IMG/VR virus record: IMGVR_UViG_3300034103_000394
Coordinates: 1-26,267 of that record
Length of the DNA: 26,267 nt
Direction: 5' to 3' (one strand)
Source: a virus
Of the stretch, positions 1-6,794 are shown in pieces. The notes under the pieces were generated by a model. That model was not told the DNA's origin and did not search any database. It saw only the letters and a list, made by a program, of their open reading frames with translations. Made by a program: the position numbers and the translations under genes. How positions within the stretch are numbered: the first letter of the stretch is position 1; every line of letters starts with the position of its first letter.

Positions 1-209
1 GACAATATGCCTGTAAGAAATGTTGCGATTGGTGTGATCAACTTGAAGAATTCAGCATCGTTAGGACTTTGCTGACCGATTGGTTGTGTCACAAAAATCA
101 ATGAGTATAGAACTACGAACACAATACCGACTAAACAAACGGCAAGTAATATGCCGATTGAAAATCGCATTCTAGCATTTAGTTCTGCTTCTGTATATCT
201 CTGTCCCAT
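1..209 (-). CDS. Small membrane protein, C-terminus outside the window
   Basis: The reading frame starts with ATG at 209 and is still open at base 1, so only the first 69 residues are visible. It begins MGQRYTEAELNARMRF and then has a hydrophobic stretch of about 22 residues (SIGILLAVCLVGIVFVVLYSL) typical of a transmembrane helix. A second hydrophobic stretch begins near the window edge. The start is preceded by AGAGGT about six bases upstream, a good ribosome binding site. It lies nine bases downstream of the lipoprotein gene and is probably co-transcribed with it. I do not recognise a family; a two-helix phage envelope or lysis-associated protein is a guess only. Confidence 0.7.
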   Translation of the reverse strand, partial: MGQRYTEAELNARMRFSIGILLAVCLVGIVFVVLYSLIFVTQPIGQQSPNDAEFFKLITPIATFLTGIL

Positions 210-218
210 ATAAACCTC

Positions 219-668
219 TTACTTTATAGCAGCGTTGTGTGCTGCTGTATCAACTACTGTATTCATCGTCAAAACTTCTTCTTCAATACTTGCTGGAGTT
301 CTAACTGGAGCCTCATATTCATCACCTTCTGGATCCATGACGATATCAAGTTTGCTTGGCTTCTTCATATGTAATTTTGCCGTAGGAACTTCTTCTGTTG
401 TTTCTGTTTCTACATTGCCTTCATCACTACTTATTGCGGGTGAGCATGGCTCAGTAGTTTCTTCTGAAGTTTCTGTTGATGGTTCAATACTTGATGATTG
501 TTCCATACTACGGCCCAATACATCACTGGTACAAGTTCCTTCAGCCTTACATACTTCGTTACTACACTCAAGTTTACCCCAATTTTGAGGGTCTTGGCAT
601 GGATAACGGTAATGACCACCGCACCCGGTTATTATTAGTGTTATGAGTGGTACGAATAATAGTCGCAT
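219..668 (-). CDS. Predicted lipoprotein, acidic Thr/Glu-rich
   Basis: This 149-residue protein opens with a short positive start, a hydrophobic core and a lipobox ending in ITGC (Cys16), so it is probably exported and lipid-anchored. Directly after the anchor lies a Cys-containing block (Cys at about 24, 35, 40 and 46) that could form disulfides in the periplasm. The rest is low complexity, rich in Ser, Thr and Glu, like a flexible spacer. The ATG at 668 follows CGGAG about eight bases upstream, and a late promoter-like CATAAATA lies at 693-700. The membrane-protein gene follows nine bases downstream. The function is unknown; similar lipoproteins occur in marine T4-like phages as far as I recall. 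Confidence 0.75.
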   Translation of the reverse strand: MRLLFVPLITLIITGCGGHYRYPCQDPQNWGKLECSNEVCKAEGTCTSDVLGRSMEQSSSIEPSTETSEETTEPCSPAISSDEGNVETETTEEVPTAKLHMKKPSKLDIVMDPEGDEYEAPVRTPASIEEEVLTMNTVVDTAAHNAAIK

Positions 669-691
669 ATTATAACTCCGATACTATACGA

Positions 692-745
692 CTATTTATG
701 AGATTTTATGTGATTTCCTGCCAGTCTCCCTATGTTCTTCGTCAT
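692..745 (-). CDS. Possible 17-residue leaderless micro-ORF
   Basis: An ATG at 745 opens a 17-codon frame (MTKNIGRLAGNHIKSHK) ending at TAG 692. It is listed only because the ATG sits exactly five bases after a late promoter-like CATAAATA (751-758), the same geometry seen at three larger genes here. Its end overlaps the next CATAAATA (693-700). There is no coding support beyond this, and it could equally be an untranslated leader. Confidence 0.2.
   Translation of the reverse strand: MTKNIGRLAGNHIKSHK
693..700 (-). promoter_or_regulatory. Late-type promoter CATAAATA for the lipoprotein gene
   Basis: CATAAATA on the minus strand matches the T4/cyanophage late consensus NATAAATA. It lies about 25 bases before the ATG at 668, leaving a leader of about 20 bases that contains the CGGAG ribosome binding site. 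Confidence 0.55.
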
Positions 746-750
746 ATATT

Positions 751-758
751 TATTTATG
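751..758 (-). promoter_or_regulatory. Late-type promoter CATAAATA
   Basis: A second CATAAATA lies about 50 bases further upstream, just beyond the terminator hairpin at 772-799. It could start the same lipoprotein/membrane-protein transcript. An ATG follows after exactly five bases. Confidence 0.45.
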
Positions 759-771
759 GTTTTCCATATAT

Positions 772-799
772 AAAAATAGGGGCCTACGCCCCTATTTTT
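772..799 (-). terminator. Strong intrinsic, probably bidirectional terminator
   Basis: A perfect 12-bp stem (772-783 with 788-799, arm AAAAATAGGGGC) closes a four-base loop. The A-rich outer stem gives a T-run on both strands. It lies 20 bases after the stop of the methyltransferase gene and so ends the leftward transcript that starts near 2890. It also insulates the lipoprotein transcript. Confidence 0.88.
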
Positions 800-818
800 T
801 GTATTATATAAGTCAATA

Positions 819-1526
819 TTACTTGATGTCTAATGGACGATCCTTCACGGCTACTACACAATAATACTTTTCTTTAAGTTCCTTTATGGAACCGTCTTCA
901 TTAGTGACTGTAGGGATACCTACACTAAATTCTATTGCTTCAAAATTCAAAATCTTAAACCCCGTTCTTTGTAGTAAAGCAGTCAATTGATGCTGCCCTA
1001 AAATACTATAATGATTAAGATTATACTCATGCATTCTGTCACATTCTGGCGCAGGAACTTCAATATAAATGTAAGAACCTTGCTTCAAAATACGATTGTA
1101 CTCCATCAAACTAAAGATAGGATATGGACTATGTTCAAGTGCCTGGCGCAAGAATATAAAGTCAACACTTTCATCATAATAACCATCTTTTTGTGGTATA
1201 AATGATAAATCATACTTTTTAATCTTATGACCTTTATCTTCACATGTTTTGATATCACCCGGACTTAGTGTTATACCTACAAGATCGGTATACTCACGCT
1301 TCTTCATTTCATCTAGGAAATATCCTGGACCACAACCTACATCTAGAATTTTTGCATCCTTAGGAAGATTTAGTGGATCTATATATTTTTCAACAACTTT
1401 CGCTGTCAAACCTTTATGCATGGCGCTATCGCCTTCATCATAGATATGAGCAGTATATAGCCATTCATTATAAAGTTTTAATTTTACGAGGTCTAGTGTT
1501 TGATTAATATCAATTAAATTTTGCAT
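819..1526 (-). CDS. Class I SAM-dependent methyltransferase
   Basis: A 235-residue Rossmann-fold methyltransferase of the Methyltransf_11/23 type. The SAM-binding motif I is LDVGCGPG at about residues 61-68. The FIFLRQALEHSPYP segment near the middle matches the typical post-motif region (xxxxLEHxxxP) of this family, and EVPAPE follows. Such enzymes methylate small molecules, sugars, lipids or proteins; the substrate cannot be told from sequence. The ATG at 1526 has an AGGA site about eight bases upstream and a TATAAGTA, one base off the late consensus, further up. The gene is last in the leftward unit that ends at the 772-799 terminator. A role in modifying a glycan, as for the sugar genes elsewhere in the window, is an inference. 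Confidence 0.85.
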   Translation of the reverse strand: MQNLIDINQTLDLVKLKLYNEWLYTAHIYDEGDSAMHKGLTAKVVEKYIDPLNLPKDAKILDVGCGPGYFLDEMKKREYTDLVGITLSPGDIKTCEDKGHKIKKYDLSFIPQKDGYYDESVDFIFLRQALEHSPYPIFSLMEYNRILKQGSYIYIEVPAPECDRMHEYNLNHYSILGQHQLTALLQRTGFKILNFEAIEFSVGIPTVTNEDGSIKELKEKYYCVVAVKDRPLDIK

Positions 1527-1579
1527 CTTGATTCCTATCAGTTTTAATTACTTATACTGATTAGACTTGAATGAAAAAT

Positions 1580-1942
1580 TTATTCGTATCCTTTAAAGGG
1601 TTTAATTGGACTCTCAGTATATGTGTCGGGTAATTCTCTGCTTTTCAAATCGCCTTTATTGATATCTGTGTATGGAATACCTGCGGCATCAAAAGCTAAT
1701 TCAAGCATATTTTGCTCAACTTCAGTATATGGATGTGCAGTATTTTGTTTTGCTGCCCAACTTTCACCATCTAAATCTGGCATGGTTTTACCATCTGTAG
1801 ATGCTACAGCCATCATGACTCTATTAAGGTCATATGTTCTATCGTAATTAGTATCCGTAAAAGTTTGCAAACCTACAGATGAGTAGTGCTGCCTTTTGCT
1901 AGGTTTATTACGCTCTTCTATTATGAACTCTCTTGCTCTCAT
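1580..1942 (-). CDS. Putative internal head protein with capsid-targeting-like N-terminus
   Basis: A 120-residue protein starting MRAREFIIEE. The ATG at 1942 overlaps the upstream stop by one base (TGATG), which fixes the start. The N-terminus resembles the T4 capsid-targeting sequence (MKTYQEFIAE) found on internal proteins and Alt, which the prohead protease cleaves after an I/L-x-E triplet; here I-I-E is present. The protein is clearly related to its upstream neighbour: the same start, a related central block (NYDRTYDLNRVMMAVAS against NFYDIYRFGVAIAAV) and the same C-terminus (SPIKPFKGYE against SPVKGFKGYN). No enzymatic motif is visible. Packaging in the capsid is an inference from the N-terminus. 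Confidence 0.8.
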   Translation of the reverse strand: MRAREFIIEERNKPSKRQHYSSVGLQTFTDTNYDRTYDLNRVMMAVASTDGKTMPDLDGESWAAKQNTAHPYTEVEQNMLELAFDAAGIPYTDINKGDLKSRELPDTYTESPIKPFKGYE

Positions 1943-2343
1943 CAATTGTAACCTTTAAAACCTTTGACAGGAGAAACTTTATATGTATCTTTCATTTCTT
2001 CACTACCCGGAGTGCTTACAGATATTTTACCTTTATGATTAGTTTTACTTAATGCCTGATCAATCACTTTACCAACATTAGGGTCAAAACTACTTACGAT
2101 CAAATGTTGACCCCATTGGCTGCTTGCTCTAAAATCTGGTCTGTTCTGGTCTTGCACTTTATCCTTATCGCCCGCTTCACCCCTGACTGCGGCAATCGCT
2201 ACTCCGAATCTATATATGTCATAGAAGTTGCTATTGTTGAGTTCAGGCATCATGTAAGTATATGGTAACGATAATGAAGCGATATCCAAATTATCATGGA
2301 CGCTGGCTAAATCTTGTTCTGTAAGAAATTCTTTGGCGCGCAT
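1942..2343 (-). CDS. Putative internal head protein, paralogue of the next gene
   Basis: A 133-residue protein starting MRAKEFLTEQ. I chose the ATG at 2343 rather than an in-frame start 45 bases further up: it follows an AAGG site by a few bases, lies one base after the upstream stop codon, and gives an N-terminus matching the paralogue. EFLTE fits the T4-type capsid-targeting and cleavage pattern (L-x-E). The C-terminus SPVKGFKGYN matches the downstream paralogue. The body contains a conserved-looking LPYTYMMPELNN stretch followed by a YDIYRFGVAIAA segment. The two genes look like a tandem duplication within a structural-gene operon. The function is otherwise unknown. Confidence 0.8.
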   Translation of the reverse strand: MRAKEFLTEQDLASVHDNLDIASLSLPYTYMMPELNNSNFYDIYRFGVAIAAVRGEAGDKDKVQDQNRPDFRASSQWGQHLIVSSFDPNVGKVIDQALSKTNHKGKISVSTPGSEEMKDTYKVSPVKGFKGYN

Positions 2344-2344
2344 T

Positions 2345-2872
2345 TTAACCTTCTGTGGTGATGAACACGTTGCCTGTTTCAGTAACAAGCCCTTCTCCGC
2401 TTTCAGAAGTCATACTTACACCAACTCCTAGGTCTCCTACCCATGTTACCTGGTATGCTAAAAAGTGAGTGATTGCTTCATTTTGAAGGGGAGATACTAA
2501 AAGGCGAACATTACCATCTGTTACATCCATATCATAGTTAGTAAGCCAATCGCCGTTGTTTGTTAATCCATAAATTGTAAACTTAACGTCAGATAAGTCA
2601 TTAAGTATGCTTGCACCTATCAATGCATTTTGACTATCATTACTGCCTTCACGAAAACTTTGTAGTTGAATTAGTGCCTGAGTAAATTCATCTGCAGGAT
2701 ATTCCCAAATTACTTGATTGGCAGTATCGTCAAGTGTGACTGTGCTTGAAATTTCAGTGGAGGTTTGCTGCGTCCAAACAAAGTTGTTGTTAATTTTACC
2801 GAACGCTGTGCGTAACGGATCACCCTCTCCGTCGTTTGGATTAGTGCCTATGTTTACAAGTTCTATTGCCAT
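2345..2872 (-). CDS. Phage structural protein with NIGTNPNDGEGDPLR N-terminal motif
   Basis: A 175-residue protein. Its N-terminus (NIGTNPNDGEGDPLRTAF then NNNF) matches a short module I know from the start of tail-fibre, neck and other virion proteins of marine phages. The rest is predicted beta-rich (VTLDDTANQVIWEY, repeated Thr/Val/Gly) with no catalytic motif, which suits a virion or adhesin-associated part. It is the first gene of the leftward late unit: ribosome binding site TAGGAG about eight bases before the ATG, and a late-type promoter GCTAAATA at 2891-2898. Placement before the two putative internal head proteins supports a late structural role. The exact virion location is unknown. 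Confidence 0.75.
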   Translation of the reverse strand: MAIELVNIGTNPNDGEGDPLRTAFGKINNNFVWTQQTSTEISSTVTLDDTANQVIWEYPADEFTQALIQLQSFREGSNDSQNALIGASILNDLSDVKFTIYGLTNNGDWLTNYDMDVTDGNVRLLVSPLQNEAITHFLAYQVTWVGDLGVGVSMTSESGEGLVTETGNVFITTEG

Positions 2873-2890
2873 ATTAGGGACTCCTATAAG

Positions 2891-2898
2891 TATTTAGC
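2891..2898 (-). promoter_or_regulatory. Late-type promoter GCTAAATA (leftward)
   Basis: GCTAAATA on the minus strand is one base off NATAAATA. It precedes the ribosome binding site and ATG of the structural gene by a normal leader length, and abuts the rightward promoter at 2898-2905 to form TATTTAGCATAAATA. Confidence 0.55.
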
Positions 2899-2905
2899 AT
2901 AAATA
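2898..2905 (+). promoter_or_regulatory. Late-type promoter CATAAATA (rightward)
   Basis: CATAAATA on the plus strand lies seven bases before the ATG of the spanin-like gene. With T4 late spacing the transcript would start about two bases before the start codon. It shares one base with the leftward promoter. Confidence 0.6.
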
Positions 2906-2912
2906 AGTTCAT

Positions 2913-3389
2913 ATGTGGATAATCAACTGGTTACCAGAATTTGTAGTCCATCTCATATTTCTAGCAGGTATTGTTGGAACCATTGCTGGTTTCGTATTAG
3001 GTTTCATACCCTTCGTCAGCAAATATAAACTTCCAATACAGATCATAAGTCTGCTACTATTAAGTTTAGGCGTATACCTCGAGGGGGGTTTAGCAGAGAA
3101 GGCTAAATGGGAATTACGTGTAAAAGAGATGGAAGCAAAGGTTGCTGAAGCACAAGCCAAAGCTGCCGTAGTCAACACAGAAATCGTAGAAAAAATAGTC
3201 ACAGAGAAAGAATACATCAAGGTCAAGGGTGCTAAAGTAGTTGAATACATAGATAGAGAAGTAAAAGTATTTGATACTAATTGCACTGTCCCTGAAGTTG
3301 CTATCAAAGCACATGATATGTCAGCAAGCAATGAAGCACCACCAGAGAACACAATCACAGTGATCAAGCAGGAAGAGGCACCAAAGTGA
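2913..3389 (+). CDS. Putative inner-membrane spanin-like lysis protein
   Basis: A 158-residue protein with two hydrophobic helices near the N-terminus (about residues 9-33 and 40-58), followed by a strongly charged, heptad-like segment (about 60-110, rich in Lys, Glu and Ala) that reads as a coiled coil, and a polar C-terminus. It overlaps a short lipoprotein gene by four bases (GTGA). This arrangement, a membrane-anchored coiled-coil protein plus an overlapping small lipoprotein, is the hallmark of Rz/Rz1-type spanin pairs, which fuse inner and outer membranes in the last step of Gram-negative lysis. Two helices instead of one is unusual for an i-spanin. It is one of only three clear plus-strand genes in the window. 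Confidence 0.6.
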   Translation: MWIINWLPEFVVHLIFLAGIVGTIAGFVLGFIPFVSKYKLPIQIISLLLLSLGVYLEGGLAEKAKWELRVKEMEAKVAEAQAKAAVVNTEIVEKIVTEKEYIKVKGAKVVEYIDREVKVFDTNCTVPEVAIKAHDMSASNEAPPENTITVIKQEEAPK

Positions 3390-3658
3390 AAAATATACTA
3401 CTATTTTGCGTTATCACTTTATTAGCGGGATGTTCAACAACTGTTCCTGTCACTGCTAAATTCCCAGAAGCACCAGAAATACTATTAGTAGAATGTGACC
3501 AACTAGATAAGATAGGTAAAGATAAGGTCTATTTCAGCGAGTTTCTAAAGACTGTCGTGGGTAACTATAACAAGTACCATATGTGTGCTGCTCAAAACGC
3601 TGCGTGGAAAGAATGGTACGCAAAGCAAAAAGAAATATTTGAAAGCGTCAGCAAGTAA
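3386..3658 (+). CDS. Putative outer-membrane spanin-like lipoprotein
   Basis: A 90-residue lipoprotein: MKNILLFCVITLLAGCS has a signal peptide with lipobox LLAGC, predicting lipidation at Cys16. The mature part is short, with two further Cys residues and a basic/aromatic C-terminal helix. It starts at a GTG overlapping the upstream TGA, after an AGGAAGAGG ribosome binding site, so translation is probably coupled to the coiled-coil membrane protein. In an Rz/Rz1 reading it is the o-spanin. It is longer than many Rz1 proteins and not proline-rich, so this rests on gene order and topology. Its 3' end overlaps the convergent aminotransferase gene by 11 bases. Confidence 0.6.
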   Translation: MKNILLFCVITLLAGCSTTVPVTAKFPEAPEILLVECDQLDKIGKDKVYFSEFLKTVVGNYNKYHMCAAQNAAWKEWYAKQKEIFESVSK

Positions 3659-4730
3659 AGAAATCTTTTACTTTTTTAGCAACAAACTCAACTTCACTAT
3701 CTGTCAATTCAGGATAGATAGGTAAACTCAATAAGCCCCTAGTTAAATTGACACTAGTACTCAGCATATCTGGCTTGCTATATACGTGTCTAGACAGAGG
3801 TAATTCACTTAATGCTTTAGCATAGTGAATCTTAGTTTCAATACCTGCATCAGTTAGATATTGTTGTAGTTCATTTCTACGATTATTATAAATAACAAAC
3901 TTTTGATCAGCATGTACAAGATGGTCTCTGCTCAAACAACGAACATCAACATTACGTAATTCATCCAGATAATAATGACGAATTTCTTTACGACGCCACT
4001 GCCATTTGTCAATATAGTTAGCACGTACTGATAAATGTGCGCAGTCTAGTTCGCTCATTCTGCTGTTAGTGCCGGCACTTTCATGATCTGGTTTACCATT
4101 ACTGCGATAACTATAAGCAAACTCATATAACTCACGTTCATTAGTTACAATAGCACCGCCGTTGCCACTAGCATTTAGATTTTTAGTTGGGTCAAAACTA
4201 ATAGCCATGCCAGCGCCAACGTTATCAGCAACAAGCCAATGCTGTGCTCCGTCTACTACATCATTATAATTGTGTCCGGTGACAGCCTGTAATGTTGGGT
4301 TAGCACCATATAAACCTACATTACATGAAAACTTAGTAAAGTTGGCTAATAGATTTTCACTGTCAGGTTGCATTAGTCCATTTTTATCTGTATCAACTAA
4401 CTCAATTACAAACCCTGCTTTAGCAAAGGCATTGAGTGTAGCAACGTATGTAATGTTAGGTATTCTAACTACTGGCGGATAGTCATGGTGGTCATCAGAT
4501 GTTTTTCGTATCCATCTTGCGATTATTTCTAGTGCTTGTGTGCCACTATGTACAGTCAATGCGAAGGCAGTACTAGTTCGCATAGCAAGCCATGTTTCAA
4601 AGGCAGAGGTGTAACTACCATTCATTAGTTCGCCGCTGCGTAATACTAAATCAGTGGCTTCTAACAACTCTGCTTTGAGATTTTTATACTGTCTTGCTAG
4701 ACCAAAATGGGCTATTTTTGAGCCAGTCAT
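3648..4730 (-). CDS. DegT/DnrJ/EryC1/StrS-family PLP aminotransferase
   Basis: A 360-residue sugar aminotransferase-like protein. Family landmarks in order: the SGTQALE cofactor-phosphate region (about 62-68), PNITYVAT (91-98), the DGAQHW aspartate region (160-165), and SFDPTKNL with the expected Schiff-base lysine at about 183, followed by GNGGAIVT. The C-terminal RMSELDCA matches the substrate-domain block. Members transfer an amino group to nucleotide-linked keto-sugars for O-antigen or capsule sugars. It follows the epimerase gene with a 47-base overlap, so the two are co-translated and may act on the same sugar nucleotide. All core residues I can check are present. The substrate is not predictable from sequence. 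Confidence 0.88.
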   Translation of the reverse strand: MTGSKIAHFGLARQYKNLKAELLEATDLVLRSGELMNGSYTSAFETWLAMRTSTAFALTVHSGTQALEIIARWIRKTSDDHHDYPPVVRIPNITYVATLNAFAKAGFVIELVDTDKNGLMQPDSENLLANFTKFSCNVGLYGANPTLQAVTGHNYNDVVDGAQHWLVADNVGAGMAISFDPTKNLNASGNGGAIVTNERELYEFAYSYRSNGKPDHESAGTNSRMSELDCAHLSVRANYIDKWQWRRKEIRHYYLDELRNVDVRCLSRDHLVHADQKFVIYNNRRNELQQYLTDAGIETKIHYAKALSELPLSRHVYSKPDMLSTSVNLTRGLLSLPIYPELTDSEVEFVAKKVKDFFTC

Positions 4731-5655
4731 AATATTTTTGAAAACCTTCTTCTACGTCAACCTTAGGATCATAGCCAAAATCCTTTCTGGCTCTATCAAT
4801 GTTCAATGCGCCGCGACTTGGGAAGTCAGCGTCTTTATCGCGTACTTCAATATTACCTTTACCAGCAATCTTTACTGCTAGGTTAGCAGCATCAAGTAGT
4901 GTGCGGCTATGGCTCTTTGTGATATTGTATGTCTTGTTATTTGTGTTTTCGCTGAGTGCGGCTGCTACGATACCATTGGCAGCATCATCAACATATGTGA
5001 AATCTAATGTCTCGCCTGCACCGTTGACCTTCAATGTACCGCCGCGCATTGCTGTAAGCATGAACTTAGCGATAACACGATCTTCAACATCAAGTGGTCC
5101 ATATACAGCACTTGGACGTATGATAGTATGTGCCATACCTGTGCTGCGTGTATAATCTCTTGTCAACCACTCGCCTGCAAGTTTCATGATACCATATTGC
5201 CCTTGTGGTTTACATACTGCATCTTCAGTCACATCGTCTGTGAAGTCTCCATAGACCATGCTACTGCTGATATACACAAACTTCTTGACTTTTTGTCGTT
5301 TGCTTTCTTCTAATAGATTGAGCAAACCCTCAGACATGACTTTAGCACCATGTGGTGGGTTAGCGTTTACTACTTTCTGCCTCGGGAAACTTGCCATGTG
5401 TATAACGATATCAGGCATGAACCTAGTAAAAGCACGGTTGATTAAAAATCTGTCGCTGATATCATATGGGTAATGTTCGACCGCACCTGTGACTTTCTTT
5501 CGTTGTTCCATGAGATAATCAATCTCATCTTGCGGTATGATGCCATAATTGGTCTGTGTATCAACTACACAAACTCTATGTTTCATATCACGCAATTTTC
5601 TTACCACGTTATGACCAATGAGGCCATAACCGCCTGTCACTAATATATCACTCAT
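4684..5655 (-). CDS. NAD-dependent epimerase/dehydratase (extended SDR)
   Basis: A 323-residue extended short-chain dehydrogenase/reductase. The NAD-binding TGGYGLIG lies at about 7-14, the catalytic serine region SSSMVYGD at about 130-137 and the YxxxK pair at Tyr154/Lys158 (YGIMK). RPSAVYGP follows. The family interconverts or dehydrates nucleotide sugars such as UDP-glucose or dTDP/GDP sugars. Its gene overlaps the 79-residue hypothetical upstream by eight bases and the aminotransferase downstream by 47 bases, so it sits in a compact sugar-modification pair. With the UDP-glucose dehydrogenase-like gene at 21426-22604 it suggests phage-directed sugar synthesis. The exact reaction is uncertain. 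Confidence 0.88.
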   Translation of the reverse strand: MSDILVTGGYGLIGHNVVRKLRDMKHRVCVVDTQTNYGIIPQDEIDYLMEQRKKVTGAVEHYPYDISDRFLINRAFTRFMPDIVIHMASFPRQKVVNANPPHGAKVMSEGLLNLLEESKRQKVKKFVYISSSMVYGDFTDDVTEDAVCKPQGQYGIMKLAGEWLTRDYTRSTGMAHTIIRPSAVYGPLDVEDRVIAKFMLTAMRGGTLKVNGAGETLDFTYVDDAANGIVAAALSENTNNKTYNITKSHSRTLLDAANLAVKIAGKGNIEVRDKDADFPSRGALNIDRARKDFGYDPKVDVEEGFQKYYDWLKNSPFWSSKTV

Positions 5656-5887
5656 ACTTTAGTTTCCAATATGTCAAATCTTGTCCGTCTAGCCAGGCAT
5701 GTATCGTGTACACATACCCATATGTAGCAGAATCAATATTACGCTTCCACATGGGTTGTTGTTTGCTTTTCTCCATGATCCATTTACCTTCATCAGTTTG
5801 CTGCCATTTCCAGATAGGTTCAGCAACGAAAAGATCGGGATCCTCTACATCACCCATACGAATTTTATGTACGATAACTTCTTGCAT
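5648..5887 (-). CDS. Conserved phage hypothetical protein
   Basis: A 79-residue soluble protein rich in Trp and Tyr (IWKWQQTDEGKWIM in the middle; a WLDGQDLTYWKLKYE end). It starts one base after the thymidylate synthase stop and overlaps the epimerase gene by eight bases, so it is part of the same operon. I recall closely similar small proteins in T4-like cyanophages and marine myoviruses, without a known function. No motif suggests an enzyme. Confidence 0.75.
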   Translation of the reverse strand: MQEVIVHKIRMGDVEDPDLFVAEPIWKWQQTDEGKWIMEKSKQQPMWKRNIDSATYGYVYTIHAWLDGQDLTYWKLKYE

Positions 5888-5888
5888 A

Positions 5889-6794
5889 TCACACCGCCAT
5901 TGTTGCTTTTATAGTATCATGGCTTTGGTAATTTAGCAACTTGATGTCGTCCATAGTAAACTTATCAATATCTTTAATTTCTGGGTTCAACCATAATGTG
6001 GGTTGTGGATACATCTCCCGACGTAATTGTTCGTTCACTTGTTCAACATGATCTTTATAGATATGGGTATCGCCCGTTGATATTATTAATTCGCCAACCT
6101 TAAGATCACATACTTGCGCAATCATATGCGTTAGTAAGGCATAACTTGCTATGTTGAATGGCAAACCCAGAAATACATCAACACTACGCTGGTACATATG
6201 ACAACTCAATTCTTTATTTTTACTTACATAGAATTGACTCATCACATGACAAGGTGGCAATGCCATCTCATCAAGTTCACCTACATTCCATGCACTTAGA
6301 ATATGTCTGCGTCCATTTGGATTGTTCTTCAATCCTTCGATCAATTCTTTTACTTGATCAACCTGCTTCCAGTCTGTAGCAGCACGATTGTAACCTGGTT
6401 CCCATGTCTTACCAAAGTCACACTTTAGATTGTGTTTGTTCCAACTACGCCACTGTACACCATATACGCGACCTAAATCGCCTTGAAATTTAGCTTTAGG
6501 CTTCCAGTATCCTGCCATGCTGTTTGGAGTCCATATGGTAACTTTACTTGTGTCTCTGTAACCATATGTGATTTCAGCGAGGCGTCTTTCATCACTGCTA
6601 CCTTCTAAGAACCAAAGCAATTCGCCTACACAGGATTTCCAAGCTAACTTTTTTGTAGTGATAGCAGGAAATCCTTCACGTAGGTCAAATCGTAGTTGTC
6701 TACCAAACACACTGATAGTGCCGACTCCTGTTCTATCATCGCGCACTTCGCCGTTGTTTAATATGTCAACTAATAAGTCGTGGTATACTTTCAT
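5889..6794 (-). CDS. thyA: Thymidylate synthase (ThyA type)
   Basis: A 301-residue folate-dependent thymidylate synthase converting dUMP to dTMP. Signature blocks: RDDRTGVGT (18-26), FPAITTKK (42-49), ELLWFLEG (58-65), the active site ALPPCH with Cys182, the YQRSVDVFLGLPFN dUMP-binding block and GDTHIYKDH. It is longer than the roughly 264-residue bacterial enzyme, with extra residues around 90-150 between the WTPN and VDQV segments. T4 td is also ThyA type, whereas many cyanophages use ThyX. The frame is uninterrupted: no group I intron as in T4 td. It overlaps the SGNH-like gene by four bases (ATGA). Its likely role is dTMP supply for phage DNA replication. Confidence 0.97.
   Translation of the reverse strand: MKVYHDLLVDILNNGEVRDDRTGVGTISVFGRQLRFDLREGFPAITTKKLAWKSCVGELLWFLEGSSDERRLAEITYGYRDTSKVTIWTPNSMAGYWKPKAKFQGDLGRVYGVQWRSWNKHNLKCDFGKTWEPGYNRAATDWKQVDQVKELIEGLKNNPNGRRHILSAWNVGELDEMALPPCHVMSQFYVSKNKELSCHMYQRSVDVFLGLPFNIASYALLTHMIAQVCDLKVGELIISTGDTHIYKDHVEQVNEQLRREMYPQPTLWLNPEIKDIDKFTMDDIKLLNYQSHDTIKATMAV

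Noticed and set aside
235-588. 117-residue plus-strand frame opposite the lipoprotein gene
   Set aside because: It mirrors the low-complexity Ser/Thr/Glu coding of the lipoprotein on the other strand, which has a signal peptide, lipobox and ribosome binding site.
5889-6794. A group I intron or homing endonuclease in thyA, as in T4 td
   Set aside because: The coding frame is continuous with all conserved blocks in order.
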